64,000 bases of DNA from Nocardioides sp. W7 (GCF_022919075.1 NZ_CP095078.1:868001-932000), one strand, 5' to 3'. Shown: positions 24,893 to 37,489, counted from the stretch's first letter. The notes: generated by a model not told the origin, from the sequence alone. Made by a program: numbers and translations.

Positions 24893-26371
24893 GTGGACCA
24901 GGACACCGATCTCAACGCCGACCCCGCCGTCGACCTCGTCGGGGCGTGGGCGCGAGTCGTCCGGGACCTCCAGCCGAACCAGCGCGCCTGGCTGCGCGCC
25001 AGCGAGCCGGTGACCCTGCACGGCAACACGGCCATCATCGCCGTTCCCAACGACTTCACCCGCAGCCAGCTCGAGGGCCGACTCCGCGCTCAGCTCGAGG
25101 ACGCCCTCACCGTCGGCTTCGGCCGGGAGATCCGGATCGCCGTCACGGTGAACCAACTCCTGGAGGACGCGGAGCCCGCTCCGGAGACCGACGAGATCGA
25201 TGCCGACCGCCAGGGTCAACAGATCGACATGTCGACAAAGCGGCTTTCTCAGTCGGCTGGGTCGGCGGCCTCCGGTCACGGCGAGGTGCTGCCCGACCCG
25301 GTGCACACCGGCGCGACCAAGCCGTCGGCCCTCGAGACCCGGCTGAACCCGAAGTACACCTTCGAGACCTTCGTCATCGGCTCCTCGAACCGGTTCCCGC
25401 ACGCGGCCGCGGTCGCCGTCGCCGAGGCGCCCGGCAAGGCCTACAACCCGCTGCTGGTCTACGGCGAGTCCGGTCTGGGCAAGACCCACCTCCTGCACGC
25501 GATCGGCCACTACGTCCGCAGCCTCTACACCGGGGCCAAGGTCCGCTACGTGTCGAGTGAGGAGTTCACGAACGAGTTCATCAACGCGATCCGCGACGAC
25601 CGCCAGGACCGGTTCAAGCGGCGCTACCGCGACGTCGACGTGCTGCTGATCGACGACATCCAGTTCCTCGAGGGCAAGACCCAGACCCAGGAAGAGTTCT
25701 TCCACACGTTCAACACCCTCCACAACGCCAACAAGCAGATCGTGCTCACCTCCGACCGCCCGCCCAAGCGGCTCGAGGCGCTCGAGGACCGACTCCGCAA
25801 CCGGTTCGAGTGGGGCCTCATCACCGACGTCCAGCCGCCGGACCTCGAGACCCGGATCGCCATCCTTCGCAAGAAGGCCGCGATGGACCGGCTCACCGCC
25901 CCGCCGGACGTGCTGGAGTTCATCGCCTCCAAGATCCAGACCAACATCCGCGAACTCGAGGGGGCGCTGATCCGGGTCACCGCGTTCGCCAACCTCAACC
26001 GCCAGGAGGTCGACATGACCCTGGCCGAGATCGTGCTCAAGGACCTGATCCCCGAGGGTGGCGAGCCCGAGATCACCGCGGCGCTGATCATCGCTCAGAC
26101 CGCCGCCTACTTCGGCCTCTCGATCGAGGAGCTCACCGGCCCCAGCCGGGGTCGCCACCTCGTGATGGCGCGTCAGATCGCCATGTACCTGTGCCGCGAG
26201 CTGACCGACCTGTCCCTGCCGAAGATCGGCGCCCAGTTCGGCAATCGCGACCACACCACCGTGATGTACGCCGACCGCAAGATCAATCAGCTACTCGCTG
26301 AGCGACGCGCGGTCTTCAACCAGGTCTCCGAGCTGACCAACCGCGTCAAGATGCAGGCTCGTCAGTCCTGA
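24893..26371 (+). CDS. dnaA: Chromosomal replication initiator protein DnaA
   Basis: AAA+ initiator that binds DnaA boxes and opens oriC. The 492-residue protein has domain I (about 10-85), a short variable linker, the Walker A motif GESGLGKTHLLHA, Walker B LLIDDIQFLEG, sensor and box VII segments, and the C-terminal DNA-binding signature GNRDHTTVMYADRKI. The start could be GTG 24893 or ATG 24884, three codons upstream; neither has a strong ribosome-binding site. The 3' end overlaps the convergent ohrR gene by 26 bases. The mycobacterial arrangement has dnaN directly after the origin; here two genes intervene. Confidence 0.97.
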   Translation: MDQDTDLNADPAVDLVGAWARVVRDLQPNQRAWLRASEPVTLHGNTAIIAVPNDFTRSQLEGRLRAQLEDALTVGFGREIRIAVTVNQLLEDAEPAPETDEIDADRQGQQIDMSTKRLSQSAGSAASGHGEVLPDPVHTGATKPSALETRLNPKYTFETFVIGSSNRFPHAAAVAVAEAPGKAYNPLLVYGESGLGKTHLLHAIGHYVRSLYTGAKVRYVSSEEFTNEFINAIRDDRQDRFKRRYRDVDVLLIDDIQFLEGKTQTQEEFFHTFNTLHNANKQIVLTSDRPPKRLEALEDRLRNRFEWGLITDVQPPDLETRIAILRKKAAMDRLTAPPDVLEFIASKIQTNIRELEGALIRVTAFANLNRQEVDMTLAEIVLKDLIPEGGEPEITAALIIAQTAAYFGLSIEELTGPSRGRHLVMARQIAMYLCRELTDLSLPKIGAQFGNRDHTTVMYADRKINQLLAERRAVFNQVSELTNRVKMQARQS

Positions 26372-26828
26372 TCCGCAGACCCTCGAGGTTGTCGATCAGC
26401 TCTCCCAGGCGAGTCCTCAGCTCGACCAGCTCCCCGATCTCCATCCCCATGGCGGCGAACAGCCGGCCGGGGACCTCGGCGACGTCGTCGCGCAGCCGCT
26501 CACCCTGCTCGGTCACCGAGACCAGAACCCGCCGCTCGTCGAGCGCGTCACGCCGTCGCTCGACGAACCCCGCCGCCTCGAGCCGCTTGAGCAGCGGCGT
26601 CAGCGTGCCGGAGTCCAGCATCAGCCGGTCGCCGAGCTCGCGGACGCTGCGCGGACTCTCGGTCTCCCACAACGCCAGCATCGTGAGGTACTGCGGGTAG
26701 GTCAGCCCCACGCTCGCCAGCAACCCTGCGTACGTCCGCGTCACGGAGCGCGTCGCGGCGTACAGCGGGAAGCAGACCATGTCGTCCAGCGAGAGCTGCG
26801 GGGGTCTGGCCGTCATACGACCCAGCAT
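26346..26828 (-). CDS. ohrR: OhrR-type MarR-family organic peroxide sensor/repressor
   Basis: A 160-residue winged-helix repressor. The N-terminal DDMVCFPLYAATRSV carries the single reactive cysteine characteristic of OhrR. The wing region shows the MarR-type DERRVLVSVTEQG sequence. Oxidation of the cysteine by organic hydroperoxides is expected to release DNA. It is divergent from ohr across a palindromic spacer. The start is ATG 26828 or ATG 26816; neither has a clear ribosome-binding site. Its 3' end overlaps the end of dnaA. Confidence 0.9.
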   Translation of the reverse strand: MLGRMTARPPQLSLDDMVCFPLYAATRSVTRTYAGLLASVGLTYPQYLTMLALWETESPRSVRELGDRLMLDSGTLTPLLKRLEAAGFVERRRDALDERRVLVSVTEQGERLRDDVAEVPGRLFAAMGMEIGELVELRTRLGELIDNLEGLRIRTDEPAS

Positions 26829-26844
26829 ACGCTTGCGCTATTCC

Positions 26845-26869
26845 ATTGTGCACAATAGGTTTGTGCACA
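26845..26869. promoter_or_regulatory. Putative OhrR operator
   Basis: Perfect 12-bp palindrome ATTGTGCACAAT (26845-26856). A second TGTGCACA palindrome (26862-26869) lies with its centre 15 bp away and touches the ohr start codon. The site lies between divergent ohrR and ohr, where an autoregulatory repressor would act. CACAAT at 26851-26856 could serve as a -10 for a leaderless or short-leader ohr transcript. Confidence 0.6.
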
Positions 26870-27285
26870 TGACACCCATCTACACCGCCTCCGCCGTCGC
26901 CACGGGCGAGGGCCGCAACGGCCACGTCCAGTCCGCCGACGGCCACGTCGACCTCGATGTCCGGATCCCCCAGGAGATGGGCGGGTCGGGGGGCGCGACC
27001 AACCCCGAGCAGCTCTTCGCCGCGGGGTACGCCGCGTGCTTCCACTCGGCACTCCGGCTGGTGGCCGGACAGGCCAAGGCCGACGCGACCGATTCGGAGG
27101 TGGTCGCGGACGTCTCCATCGGAGCGAACGACGCCGGCGGATTCCAGTTGGCCGTCCAGCTCGAGGTGTCCCTCCCCGGAGTCGACGCCGCGACCGCCCA
27201 GCAGCTCGTCGAGCAGGCCCACCAGGTGTGCCCGTACTCCAACGCCACGCGCGGCAACATCGAGGTCACCCTCAGCCTCGCCTGA
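26869..27285 (+). CDS. ohr: Organic hydroperoxide resistance peroxidase (Ohr/OsmC family)
   Basis: Thiol peroxidase that reduces organic and fatty-acid hydroperoxides. The 138-residue protein begins IYTASAVATGEGRNGHVQS and has the two catalytic cysteines in GYAACFHSAL and HQVCPYSNATRGN, as in Ohr rather than OsmC. ATG 26869 or GTG 26863 could start it, and no strong ribosome-binding site is present. It lies between dnaA and dnaN, immediately before the DnaA-box cluster. Confidence 0.93.
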   Translation: MTPIYTASAVATGEGRNGHVQSADGHVDLDVRIPQEMGGSGGATNPEQLFAAGYAACFHSALRLVAGQAKADATDSEVVADVSIGANDAGGFQLAVQLEVSLPGVDAATAQQLVEQAHQVCPYSNATRGNIEVTLSLA

Positions 27286-27635
27286 CCCCCGCGGCCTGTG
27301 GACAGCTTGTGGTGCCGCGCCGCCGACCTTCCCCAACCCCTGTGGACGAACGACGACGATCGACCCGGCCCGGTCCGGTATCCACATGCAGGGCCGGGCC
27401 GCCGGTTTGTCGTCCACACCCCAGGTGCACAGCCTGAACGGCACCTGACCTGGGCAAACATGAGTTCTCCACAGATTCCACCGATGCTCTTACTACGACG
27501 TACCTCTAACCAAGTCGATCCTCGGTCAACATCTATCCGGGCCCCTCCCTGGGGACAACCCGACCGGACCTCCCCGGAATTCGCAGGCCATGGCAGGATT
27601 CGCATCCCTGGAGCCGAGTCGAAGGACGACACATC
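27286..27635. other. oriC: Chromosomal replication origin oriC
   Basis: The gene-free 350 bases before dnaN carry a cluster of near-matches to the actinobacterial DnaA box TTGTCCACA in both orientations. These are TGTGGACAG (27297), TGTGGACGA (27341), GTATCCACA (27378), TCGTCCACA (27410), TTCTCCACA (27465) and TGGGGACAA (27550). The stretch around 27481-27540 is relatively rich in A and T and is a candidate unwinding region. Position beside dnaA/dnaN and between par and gyr genes supports the call. The boundaries are approximate. Confidence 0.85.
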
Positions 27636-28775
27636 GTGAAGTTTCGCGTCGAGCGCGACGTGCTCGCCGATGCCGTTGCCTGGGCTGCCCGCAGCCTGCC
27701 GGTCCGGCCGAGCGTCCCCGTCCTGGCCGGTCTCCTGATCGAGGCGGGTGAGGAGGGTCTGGTCCTCTCGACCTTCGACTACGAGACCTCGGCTCGCGCC
27801 ACGCTCGCCGCCGACGTCAGCGAGGAGGGCCGCGCCCTGGTCAGCGGCCGCCTGCTCGCCGACATCTGCCGCAGCCTTCCGGCCAAGCCCGTCGAGATGA
27901 TCATCGACGGCTCGCGGGTCTCGCTCACCTGCGGCTCGGCGCGGTTCAGCCTGCAGACGATGCCCGTCGAGGACTACCCGACGCTGCCCGACATGCCCGC
28001 CGCGACCGGCACCGTCCAGAGCGACGTCTTCGCCCACGCCGTCGCCCAGGCCGTCACGGCGGCCGGCCGCGACGACATGCTCCCCGTCCTCACCGGCGTG
28101 CGGATCGAGATCGACGGCTCGTCGATCTCGCTGCTCGCCACGGACCGGTTCCGGCTCTCCCACCGCGAGCTCGGCTGGGACCCGCGCACTCCCGACGAGA
28201 CCGTCGCGGCCCTGGTGCCGGCGAAGGTCCTCGGCGACACCGCCAAGTCCCTGACGGCGGGCTCGGAGGTGACCATCGCGCTGGCCGCGGGTGGCTCCGG
28301 CGAGGGGATCATCGGTTTCGAGGGTGCGGCCGCCGGCGGCCTGCGTCGTACGACGACCCGGCTCCTGGACGGGGAGTTCCCCAAGGTCCGCAGCCTCTTC
28401 CCCTCCGAACACCTCACGGTCGCGACGGTGAAGAAGTCGGATCTGGTCGAGTCGGTCAAGCGGGTCGCTCTGGTGGCCGAGCGCAACACCGCCGTCCAGC
28501 TGGCCTTCAGCGACGGCCTGCTCACCCTCGACGCGGGCTCGGGCGACGAGGCCCAGGCGTCCGAGTCGATCGAGGCGCGGGTCAACGGCGAGGACATCAC
28601 CACCGGCTTCAACCCGCAGTTCCTCCTCGACGGGCTCACCGCCATCGACCAGGAGGAGGTCGAGCTGGCGTTCACCCAGGCCTCCAAGCCGGTCGTGATC
28701 AGCGGCGCCGTGACCGACGGCTCCGGTGCCCCCGGCTTCCGCTACCTGTTGATGCCGCGCCGCCTGCTCTCGTGA
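27636..28775 (+). CDS. dnaN: DNA polymerase III beta subunit (sliding clamp)
   Basis: Processivity clamp of the replicative polymerase. The 379-residue protein folds as three similar domains. Recognisable segments are MKFRVERDVLADAVAW at the start, LLATDRFRLS in the second domain and the C-terminal YLLMPRRL that lines the partner-binding pocket. The GTG start is preceded by a purine-rich GTCGAAGGACG. It is followed not by gnd directly but by a 165-bp palindromic element. Confidence 0.97.
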   Translation: MKFRVERDVLADAVAWAARSLPVRPSVPVLAGLLIEAGEEGLVLSTFDYETSARATLAADVSEEGRALVSGRLLADICRSLPAKPVEMIIDGSRVSLTCGSARFSLQTMPVEDYPTLPDMPAATGTVQSDVFAHAVAQAVTAAGRDDMLPVLTGVRIEIDGSSISLLATDRFRLSHRELGWDPRTPDETVAALVPAKVLGDTAKSLTAGSEVTIALAAGGSGEGIIGFEGAAAGGLRRTTTRLLDGEFPKVRSLFPSEHLTVATVKKSDLVESVKRVALVAERNTAVQLAFSDGLLTLDAGSGDEAQASESIEARVNGEDITTGFNPQFLLDGLTAIDQEEVELAFTQASKPVVISGAVTDGSGAPGFRYLLMPRRLLS

Positions 28776-28791
28776 GCCACCCGCCCCGCCC

Positions 28792-28956
28792 CTAGATGAC
28801 CAATTCCAAGACCTCGCGGGCTCCGCGACACTCAGCATCCACGCTGGCGGCGTTGCCGATGCTGGGAAGACGACCAGTCTGACGACGCATCGGCGCCTTG
28901 CCAGCGCGGCGCTGAGCGCCGCTCGCCTACGCGATCCCTTGGAATTACTCATCTAG
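28792..28956. repeat. 165-bp imperfect full-length palindrome, MITE-like
   Basis: Terminal arms 28792-28810 and 28938-28956 match at 17 of 19 positions (CTAGATGAnnAATTCCAAG). Pairing continues inward. CTCAGC, CGCTGGC and GCCGATGC on the left (28855-28862 for the last) have their complements in order on the right (GCATCGGC at 28887-28894), leaving a 24-base loop. There is no reading frame, and no clear target duplication is seen. It fills most of the dnaN-gnd spacer. Confidence 0.8.
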
Positions 28957-28990
28957 GCTGTGACCGCACGCCACTACGGGAGGAATCACG

Positions 28991-29899
28991 ATGCACCTCG
29001 GACTCGTCGGCCTCGGCAAGATGGGCGGCAACATGCGCACCCGGATGCGCGACGGGGGCGTGACCGTCGTCGGATTCGACCGCAACCCCGACGTCTCGGA
29101 CGTCGGCAGCCTCGAGGAGCTCGTCGAGGCGCTGCCCTCGCCCAAGGTGGTGTGGGTGATGGTGCCCGCCGGGGACCCGACCCGGGAGACCATCGCCCGG
29201 CTCGGTGAGCTGCTCGGCGAGGGCGACCTCGTCGTCGACGGCGGCAACTCCAAGTACACCGACGACCAGGTCAACGCCGAGCTGCTCGGCGCCAAGGGCA
29301 TCGGCTTCGTCGACTGCGGGGTCTCCGGCGGCGTCTGGGGCCTGCAGAACGGCTACGCCCTGATGTGCGGCGGCTCCGACGAGAACGTCGCCAAGGCGAA
29401 GCCGGCCTTCGACGCGCTCCGTCCCGAGGGTGAGTCCGGCTTCGTGCACGCCGGCAAGAAGCCCGGTGCCGGCCACTTCGCGAAGATGGTCCACAACGGC
29501 ATCGAGTACGCGATCATGCAGTCGTACGCCGAGGGCTTCGAGCTGCTGGAGAAGGTCGACCTGGTCGACAACGTGGTCGAGGTCTTCGACTCCTGGCGCG
29601 AGGGCACCGTGATCCGCTCGTGGCTGCTCGACCTGCTCGTCGCGGCCCTTCAGGACGACACCCACCTGGACAAGATCGCCGGCTACGCGGAGGACTCCGG
29701 CGAGGGCCGGTGGACCGTCGAGGCCGCGATCGACAACGCCGTGCCGATGAACGTCATCGCCGCGTCCCTCTTCGCCCGCTTCGTCTCCCGCCAGGACGAG
29801 AGTCCGGCCATGAAGGCGATCGCCGCCATGCGCAACCAGTTCGGCGGCCACGCCGTCCGCACGGAGCCGCCGGTCGGCGGGGACGCCAACCCCGGATAG
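28991..29899 (+). CDS. gnd: 6-phosphogluconate dehydrogenase, decarboxylating (short form)
   Basis: Oxidises 6-phosphogluconate to ribulose 5-phosphate and CO2 in the pentose phosphate pathway. At 302 residues it is the short GndA/YqeC-like form rather than the 470-residue enzyme. It has the dinucleotide loop [25 protein letters not shown], the substrate motif [16 protein letters not shown] and the catalytic lysine region [15 protein letters not shown]. An Arg in DRNP after the second strand could suggest NADP use, but cofactor choice is uncertain. GGGAGGA precedes the ATG. Confidence 0.94.
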   Translation: MHLGLVGLGKMGGNMRTRMRDGGVTVVGFDRNPDVSDVGSLEELVEALPSPKVVWVMVPAGDPTRETIARLGELLGEGDLVVDGGNSKYTDDQVNAELLGAKGIGFVDCGVSGGVWGLQNGYALMCGGSDENVAKAKPAFDALRPEGESGFVHAGKKPGAGHFAKMVHNGIEYAIMQSYAEGFELLEKVDLVDNVVEVFDSWREGTVIRSWLLDLLVAALQDDTHLDKIAGYAEDSGEGRWTVEAAIDNAVPMNVIAASLFARFVSRQDESPAMKAIAAMRNQFGGHAVRTEPPVGGDANPG

Positions 29900-29913
29900 C
29901 CCGGGCAGCCCTG

Positions 29914-31068
29914 GTGCACGTCTCCCACCTCTCCCTGCACGACTTCCGTTCGTACGCCGCCGCGGAGGTCCCGCTCGAGCCCGGCGTGACCGCGTTCATC
30001 GGGCGCAACGGCCAGGGCAAGACCAACCTGGTCGAGGCGATCGACTACCTCTCCCGGCTCAGCTCGCACCGGGTCGCCACCGATGCACCGCTGGTCCGTG
30101 CCGGTGCCGACCAGGCGGTGGTCCGCGCGGCCGTCGTACGAGACGGTCGTACGGCGGTCCTCGAGATCGAGCTCAACCCCGGCAAGGCCAACCGCGCGCG
30201 CGTCAACAAGTCGCCGCTTCCCCGCGCGCGCGACCTGGTCGGGCTGGTCCGCACGGTCGTCTTCTCCCCCGAGGACCTGACCCTGGTCAAGGGCGACCCG
30301 TCGGATCGGCGCCGCTTCCTCGATGACCTGCTGGTGCTGCGCGCACCGCGGCTGGCCGGAGTCCGCTCCGACTACGACCGGATCCTGCGGCAGCGCAACT
30401 CCCTGCTGAAGACCGCCGGCGCCGCCCGTCGCGGGAGCTCCTCGCAGGAGGGTGCGCTCTCGACGCTCGGGGTCTGGGACGACCACCTGGCCCGGACCGG
30501 GTCCGAGCTGCTCGCCGAGCGGCTCGCCCTGGTCGAGGCCCTGCGTCCGTACGTCGGGAAGGCGTACGAGACCGTGGCCCGCGGCGCGACGCGCGACGAC
30601 GCCGAGATCGAGTACCGGCCCTCCTGCGACCTGGCCGGCGCGACCACCCGCGAGGCGCTGGCCGAGATCCTGCTCGCCGAGGTCGAGCGGCGGCGGGGCG
30701 ACGAGCTCGACCGTGGGGTCTCTCTGGTCGGTCCGCATCGCGACGACCTGCTGCTGACCCTGGGTCATGGGCCGGGCGAGGGCGCGCTGCCGGTCAAGGG
30801 CTACGCCTCGCACGGGGAGTCGTGGTCCTTCGCGCTGGCGCTGCGGCTGGCGTCGTACGACCTGCTCCGCGCCGACGGCGACGATCCGATCCTGATCCTC
30901 GACGACGTGTTCGCCGAGCTCGACTCCGAGCGGCGCGCTCAGCTGGCCGACCTGGTCGCCGACGCCGAGCAGGTGCTGGTGACCGCCGCCGTCGCCGCCG
31001 ACGTCCCGGCCGCCCTGGCCGGCGTCCGCTACCTGGTGAAGGGCGGTGAGGTCACCCGTGAGCAGTGA
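29914..31068 (+). CDS. recF: DNA replication and repair protein RecF
   Basis: SMC-like ATPase that helps load recombinase at gaps. The 384-residue protein has the Walker A motif [10 protein letters not shown] (residues about 29-38), a signature region around [15 protein letters not shown] and Walker [13 protein letters not shown]. The GTG start is 15 bases after gnd, with weak ribosome-binding sequence, suggesting read-through translation. dciA overlaps its 3' end. Confidence 0.95.
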   Translation: MHVSHLSLHDFRSYAAAEVPLEPGVTAFIGRNGQGKTNLVEAIDYLSRLSSHRVATDAPLVRAGADQAVVRAAVVRDGRTAVLEIELNPGKANRARVNKSPLPRARDLVGLVRTVVFSPEDLTLVKGDPSDRRRFLDDLLVLRAPRLAGVRSDYDRILRQRNSLLKTAGAARRGSSSQEGALSTLGVWDDHLARTGSELLAERLALVEALRPYVGKAYETVARGATRDDAEIEYRPSCDLAGATTREALAEILLAEVERRRGDELDRGVSLVGPHRDDLLLTLGHGPGEGALPVKGYASHGESWSFALALRLASYDLLRADGDDPILILDDVFAELDSERRAQLADLVADAEQVLVTAAVAADVPAALAGVRYLVKGGEVTREQ

Positions 31069-31594
31069 CGAGCCCACGGCGGAGGAGTCGCGGCCGGAAC
31101 GACGCGACGACGGGCTCGACCTCGCGAAGGCGCTCACCCGGGCGTCGGCCCGGTCCGGTGGGCCGGCGCGGAAGAAGCCCCGGAGCGGGCCGCGCCGGGC
31201 GACCGGCAGCCGGGTGTCCGGATCGCACCCGGACGAACGCGACCCGCAGCTGCTGGAGGCCACCTTGAGCCGGCTCGTGGGCGACTACGGCTGGGAGCTG
31301 GACCTGCGGATGCAGGGCGTCTTCGGCCGCTGGCCCGAGCTCGTGGGCGACGAGGTCGCCGCGCACTGCACCCCCGAGTCGTTCGCCGAGGGCAAGCTCG
31401 TCGTACGCACCGACTCCACGGCCTGGGCCACCCAGCTCAAGCTGCTCGCACCCACCGTGGTGCGCCGCCTCAACGAGCAGCTGGGGCACGGCACCGTCGT
31501 CCTGATCGAGGTCATCGGTCCGAACCTGCCGACCTGGAAGAAGGGCTTGCGATCGGCCCGCGACGGCCGCGGACCCCGCGACACCTACGGCTGA
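31058..31594 (+). CDS. dciA: DciA-type helicase-loading protein (DUF721)
   Basis: A 178-residue protein. The conserved DUF721 part is C-terminal ([32 protein letters not shown], then [17 protein letters not shown]). A basic disordered N-terminus with many Arg and Lys precedes it. DUF721 proteins act as DnaB helicase partners in bacteria lacking DnaC/DnaI. The gene overlaps the recF end, and the place between recF and gyrB is that of Rv0004. GTG 31046 is an alternative start four codons upstream. Confidence 0.9.
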   Translation: MSSDEPTAEESRPERRDDGLDLAKALTRASARSGGPARKKPRSGPRRATGSRVSGSHPDERDPQLLEATLSRLVGDYGWELDLRMQGVFGRWPELVGDEVAAHCTPESFAEGKLVVRTDSTAWATQLKLLAPTVVRRLNEQLGHGTVVLIEVIGPNLPTWKKGLRSARDGRGPRDTYG

Positions 31595-31654
31595 GCCCGG
31601 CACGGGCCGATCCGGCGATCTGCGGGACCCGCCGACGTACCGGGATCCAGCTGA

Positions 31655-33958
<2,304 letters not shown>

Positions 33959-34009
33959 CTCTCTAACCCGAGCGCTAGATACCGGTAGAACCGACCAGAA
34001 AGAGCAATC

Positions 34010-36757
34010 GTGACCGAGACCCCCACCGACGGCGGCACGCCTCCGGGACCCGGCGGCCGGATCGAGCCCGTCGAGCTGCAGACCTCGATGCAGCGCGCCT
34101 ACATCGACTACGCGATGGCGGTCATCGTCGGCCGCGCGCTCCCCGACGTACGCGACGGGCTCAAGCCGGTGCACCGCCGCGTGCTCTACGCGATGTACGA
34201 CGGGGGCTACCGCCCCGACCGTGGCTTCTCGAAGTGCTCGCGCGTCGTCGGTGACGTCATGGGTCAGTACCACCCGCACGGCGACACCGCGATCTACGAC
34301 ACCCTGGTCCGGCTCGCGCAGCCCTGGGTGATGCGGGCGCCGCTGGTCCAGGGCCAGGGCAACTTCGGCTCGCCGGGCAACGACTCGGCCGCGGCCATGC
34401 GGTACACCGAGTGCCGGATGGCGCCGCTGGCCCTCGAGATGGTCCGGGACATCCACGAGGACACCGTGGACTTCCAGCCCAACTACGACGGCCGCTCCTC
34501 CGAGCCGGTCGTCCTGCCCGCGCGCTACCCGAACCTGCTGGTCAACGGCTCGGCCGGCATCGCGGTCGGCATGGCCACCAGCATCCCGCCGCACAACCTG
34601 CGCGAGGTCGCCGACGGCGCGAAGTGGGCCCTCGAGCACCCCGACGCGACCCGCGAGGAGCTGCAGGAAGCGCTCATCGAGCGGATCAAGGGCCCGGACT
34701 TCCCCAACGGCGCGCTGATCACCGGGCACGCCGGCATCGAGCAGGCCTACCGCACCGGTCGCGGCTCGATCACGCAGCGAGCGGTGATCGAGGTCGACGA
34801 GGACGCCAGGGGCCGCACCTGCCTGGTCATCACCGAGCTGCCGTACATGGTCAACCCGGACAACCTCGCGCTGAAGATCGCCGAGCTCGCCGACTCCGGC
34901 CGGGTGCAGGGCATCTCCGACGTCCGCGACGACACCTCCGACCGCACCGGCCAGCGCCTCGTCATCGTGCTCAAGCGCGACGCGGTCGCCCGGGTCGTCC
35001 TCAACAACCTGCTCAAGCACACCGAGCTGCAGACCAACTTCAGCGCCAACATGCTGGCGCTGGTCGACGGGGTGCCCCGCACCCTGTCGATCGACCAGTT
35101 CATCAGCAACTGGATCACCCACCAGATCGAGGTGATCCGCCGTCGTACGGAGTTCCGGCTCCGCAAGGCCGAGGAGCGCGCCCACATCCTGCGCGGCCTG
35201 GTCAAGGCGCTCGACGCCCTCGACGAGGTCATCGCGCTGATCCGCCGCTCGCCCGACGTCGCCGAGGCCCGCACCGGCCTGATGCAGCTGCTCGACATCG
35301 ACGAGCTGCAGGCCACCGCGATCCTCGACATGCAGCTGCGCTCGCTGGCCGCTCTTCAGCGCCAGAAGATCATCGACGAGCTGGCCGAGATCGAGGAGTA
35401 CATCGCCGACCTGCGCGACATCCTCGCGAACGTCACCCGCCAGCGCTCGATCGTCGCCGAGGAGCTCTCGGAGATCGTCGAGAAGTACGGCAACGACCGC
35501 CGCACCCAGATCATCGCCGCCGACGGCGACCTCTCGATGGAGGACCTGATCCCCGACGAGGACCTCGTCGTCTCCATCACCCGCGGCGGGTACGCCAAGC
35601 GGACCCGCGCCGACCAGTACCGCACCCAGAAGCGCGGCGGCAAGGGCGTGCGCGGCGCGACCCTGCGCGGCGACGACGTGGTCGAGCACTTCATCTCGAC
35701 CACGAACCACCACTGGCTGCTGTTCTTCACCACGGCCGGCCGGGTCTACCGCACCAAGGCCTACAACCTGCCCGAGGCCTCGCGCGACGCCAAGGGCGGC
35801 CACGTCGCTGGCCTGCTGAGCTTCCAGCCCGACGAGAACATCGCCCAGGTGCTGGCGATCCGCGACTACGAGCAGGCGCCGTACCTCGTGCTGGCCACGC
35901 GGACCGGCCTGGTCAAGAAGACCCGGCTGGGCGACTACAACAGCCCGCGCCAGGCCGGCGTCATCGCCATCAACTTCCGCGAGGATGACGACGAGCTGAT
36001 CGGCGCCGAGCTGGTGAGCTCCGAGGACGACATCCTGCTGGTCTCCCGCAAGGGCCAGGCGATCCGGTTCCGCGCCGACGACAGCCAGCTCCGCCCGATG
36101 GGCCGGGCCACGTCCGGCGTCACCGGCATGAAGTTCAAGAGCCCGGACGACGCGGTGCTGTCGATGTCGGTCATCCGCGCGACCCAGGTCGCGGCCGAGG
36201 AGGCCGCCGGCCTGAGCGAGCAGAGCGCCGACTCCGCCCATGTCGAGGCGACGTCGGAGCAGGTCGCCGAGGTGAAGCCGCAGTACGTCTTCACGATCAC
36301 CGACGGCGGCTTCGCCAAGCGCAGCCGGATCAGCGAGTACCGCATCACCGGCCGCGGGGGACTCGGCGTCAAGGCGATGACCCTCGCCAACGAGGACCGC
36401 GGCGGCCTGGTCGGCGCGTTCATCGTCGAGGACGGGGACGAGGTCCTCTCGATCACGCAGGCCGGCCAGGTGGTTCGCAGCCCCATCAACGCGGACTTCC
36501 GACCGACCGGACGCTCGACGCAAGGTGTGAAGTTCGTGACGCCGAAGTCCAACGACGCGGTTGCGGTCGTCGCCCGTTCGGTCGAGGCCAAGGTCACCGA
36601 CGAGGGTGACGACGCCGATGAGACGGACGCCGAGACCGTGGACCTCGCAGTGGACGCCGTTGTCGACGTTGCGGCGGACGAGTCGTCGGATGCGGACGTG
36701 AGTGCAACAATCGATTCGACCGATACGACCGAGCAGCCCGGGGATGAGGACGCATGA
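34010..36757 (+). CDS. gyrA: DNA gyrase subunit A
   Basis: DNA-cleaving and rejoining subunit of gyrase. The 915-residue protein has the winged-helix region with the catalytic tyrosine in [10 protein letters not shown]. The quinolone region is [19 protein letters not shown], with Thr at the position of E. coli Ser83. The C-terminal beta-pinwheel includes the GyrA box QKRGGKG. An acidic tail of about 55 residues ends the protein. GTG start with AGAAAGAG upstream. The stop overlaps the next gene (ATGA). Confidence 0.97.
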   Translation: MTETPTDGGTPPGPGGRIEPVELQTSMQRAYIDYAMAVIVGRALPDVRDGLKPVHRRVLYAMYDGGYRPDRGFSKCSRVVGDVMGQYHPHGDTAIYDTLVRLAQPWVMRAPLVQGQGNFGSPGNDSAAAMRYTECRMAPLALEMVRDIHEDTVDFQPNYDGRSSEPVVLPARYPNLLVNGSAGIAVGMATSIPPHNLREVADGAKWALEHPDATREELQEALIERIKGPDFPNGALITGHAGIEQAYRTGRGSITQRAVIEVDEDARGRTCLVITELPYMVNPDNLALKIAELADSGRVQGISDVRDDTSDRTGQRLVIVLKRDAVARVVLNNLLKHTELQTNFSANMLALVDGVPRTLSIDQFISNWITHQIEVIRRRTEFRLRKAEERAHILRGLVKALDALDEVIALIRRSPDVAEARTGLMQLLDIDELQATAILDMQLRSLAALQRQKIIDELAEIEEYIADLRDILANVTRQRSIVAEELSEIVEKYGNDRRTQIIAADGDLSMEDLIPDEDLVVSITRGGYAKRTRADQYRTQKRGGKGVRGATLRGDDVVEHFISTTNHHWLLFFTTAGRVYRTKAYNLPEASRDAKGGHVAGLLSFQPDENIAQVLAIRDYEQAPYLVLATRTGLVKKTRLGDYNSPRQAGVIAINFREDDDELIGAELVSSEDDILLVSRKGQAIRFRADDSQLRPMGRATSGVTGMKFKSPDDAVLSMSVIRATQVAAEEAAGLSEQSADSAHVEATSEQVAEVKPQYVFTITDGGFAKRSRISEYRITGRGGLGVKAMTLANEDRGGLVGAFIVEDGDEVLSITQAGQVVRSPINADFRPTGRSTQGVKFVTPKSNDAVAVVARSVEAKVTDEGDDADETDAETVDLAVDAVVDVAADESSDADVSATIDSTDTTEQPGDEDA

Positions 36758-37320
36758 CGGAACGCTCCGCCGAACGCACCGCGTCACGATCTGCCCAGGA
36801 CGACGGCCGCGCCCGCACCAGCGACGAGACCGCCGTGCGGCCGCCGTTGAGGGAACGGGTCCAGGCCAAGCTCGGCAGCGCGGCCGACGAGCACAAGGCG
36901 AACGCGACTCCCGGGTCGACCCGGGCCGCCAAGCCGGCCGGCGACCGCCCGCCGCGGCGCGCCCGGCTCCGGCTGACCCGGATCGACCCCTGGTCGGTGA
37001 TGAAGACGTCGTTCCTGCTCTCGATCGCCTTCGGCATCGTCACCATCGTCTCGGTGCTGATGGTCTGGAGCGTGCTGGACGCCGCGGGCGTCTGGGAGTC
37101 GATCAACAAGTCGGTCCGCGACATCCTCGGCGGCGACACTGCCCAGGACTTCAACGTCGAGGACTACGTCGGGACCTCCCGGGTGGTCGGTTTCACGATG
37201 CTCATCGCCGTCGTCGACGTCGTCCTGCTGACCGCGATCGCAACCCTCGGGGCGTTCCTCTACAACATGGCAGCCGCCCTGCTCGGGGGCGTCGAAGTGA
37301 CCTTGGCCGAGGACAACTGA
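36754..37320 (+). CDS. DUF3566 membrane protein
   Basis: A 188-residue protein with a polar, disordered N-terminal half and two membrane helices (about residues 84-107 and 150-172). The [20 protein letters not shown] segment is the family hallmark. The gene almost always follows gyrA in actinobacteria. The start overlaps the gyrA stop by ATGA, so the two are co-translated. Function is unknown; the fixed link with gyrase suggests a basic membrane role. Confidence 0.9.
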   Translation: MTERSAERTASRSAQDDGRARTSDETAVRPPLRERVQAKLGSAADEHKANATPGSTRAAKPAGDRPPRRARLRLTRIDPWSVMKTSFLLSIAFGIVTIVSVLMVWSVLDAAGVWESINKSVRDILGGDTAQDFNVEDYVGTSRVVGFTMLIAVVDVVLLTAIATLGAFLYNMAAALLGGVEVTLAEDN

Positions 37321-37337
37321 CGCTCCTTCGCCCCGTT

Positions 37338-37367
37338 TTGTCGGGCTCCTCGAGCGTGGGGTAATGT
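37338..37367 (+). promoter_or_regulatory. Probable tRNA-Ile promoter
   Basis: TTGTCG and TAATGT are separated by 18 bases, about 45 bases before the mature tRNA 5' end and directly after the DUF3566 stop. Confidence 0.6.
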
Positions 37368-37411
37368 CACCCCTCGGTCGCCCGGCGACCGCATCCGGCC
37401 TGGCCGGAAGC

Positions 37412-37485
37412 GGGCCTATAGCTCAGACGGTTAGAGCGCTTCCCTGATAAGGAAGAGGTCACAGGTTCAAGTCCTGTTAGGCCCA
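37412..37485 (+). tRNA. ileT: tRNA-Ile (anticodon GAT)
   Basis: Complete cloverleaf. The acceptor GGGCCTA pairs with TAGGCCC, and the anticodon stem CTTCC/GGAAG encloses CTGATAA with GAT at 37446-37448. The T-arm is ACAGG-TTCAAGT-CCTGT. Discriminator A; CCA is not encoded. Confidence 0.97.
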
Positions 37486-37489
37486 CTCA

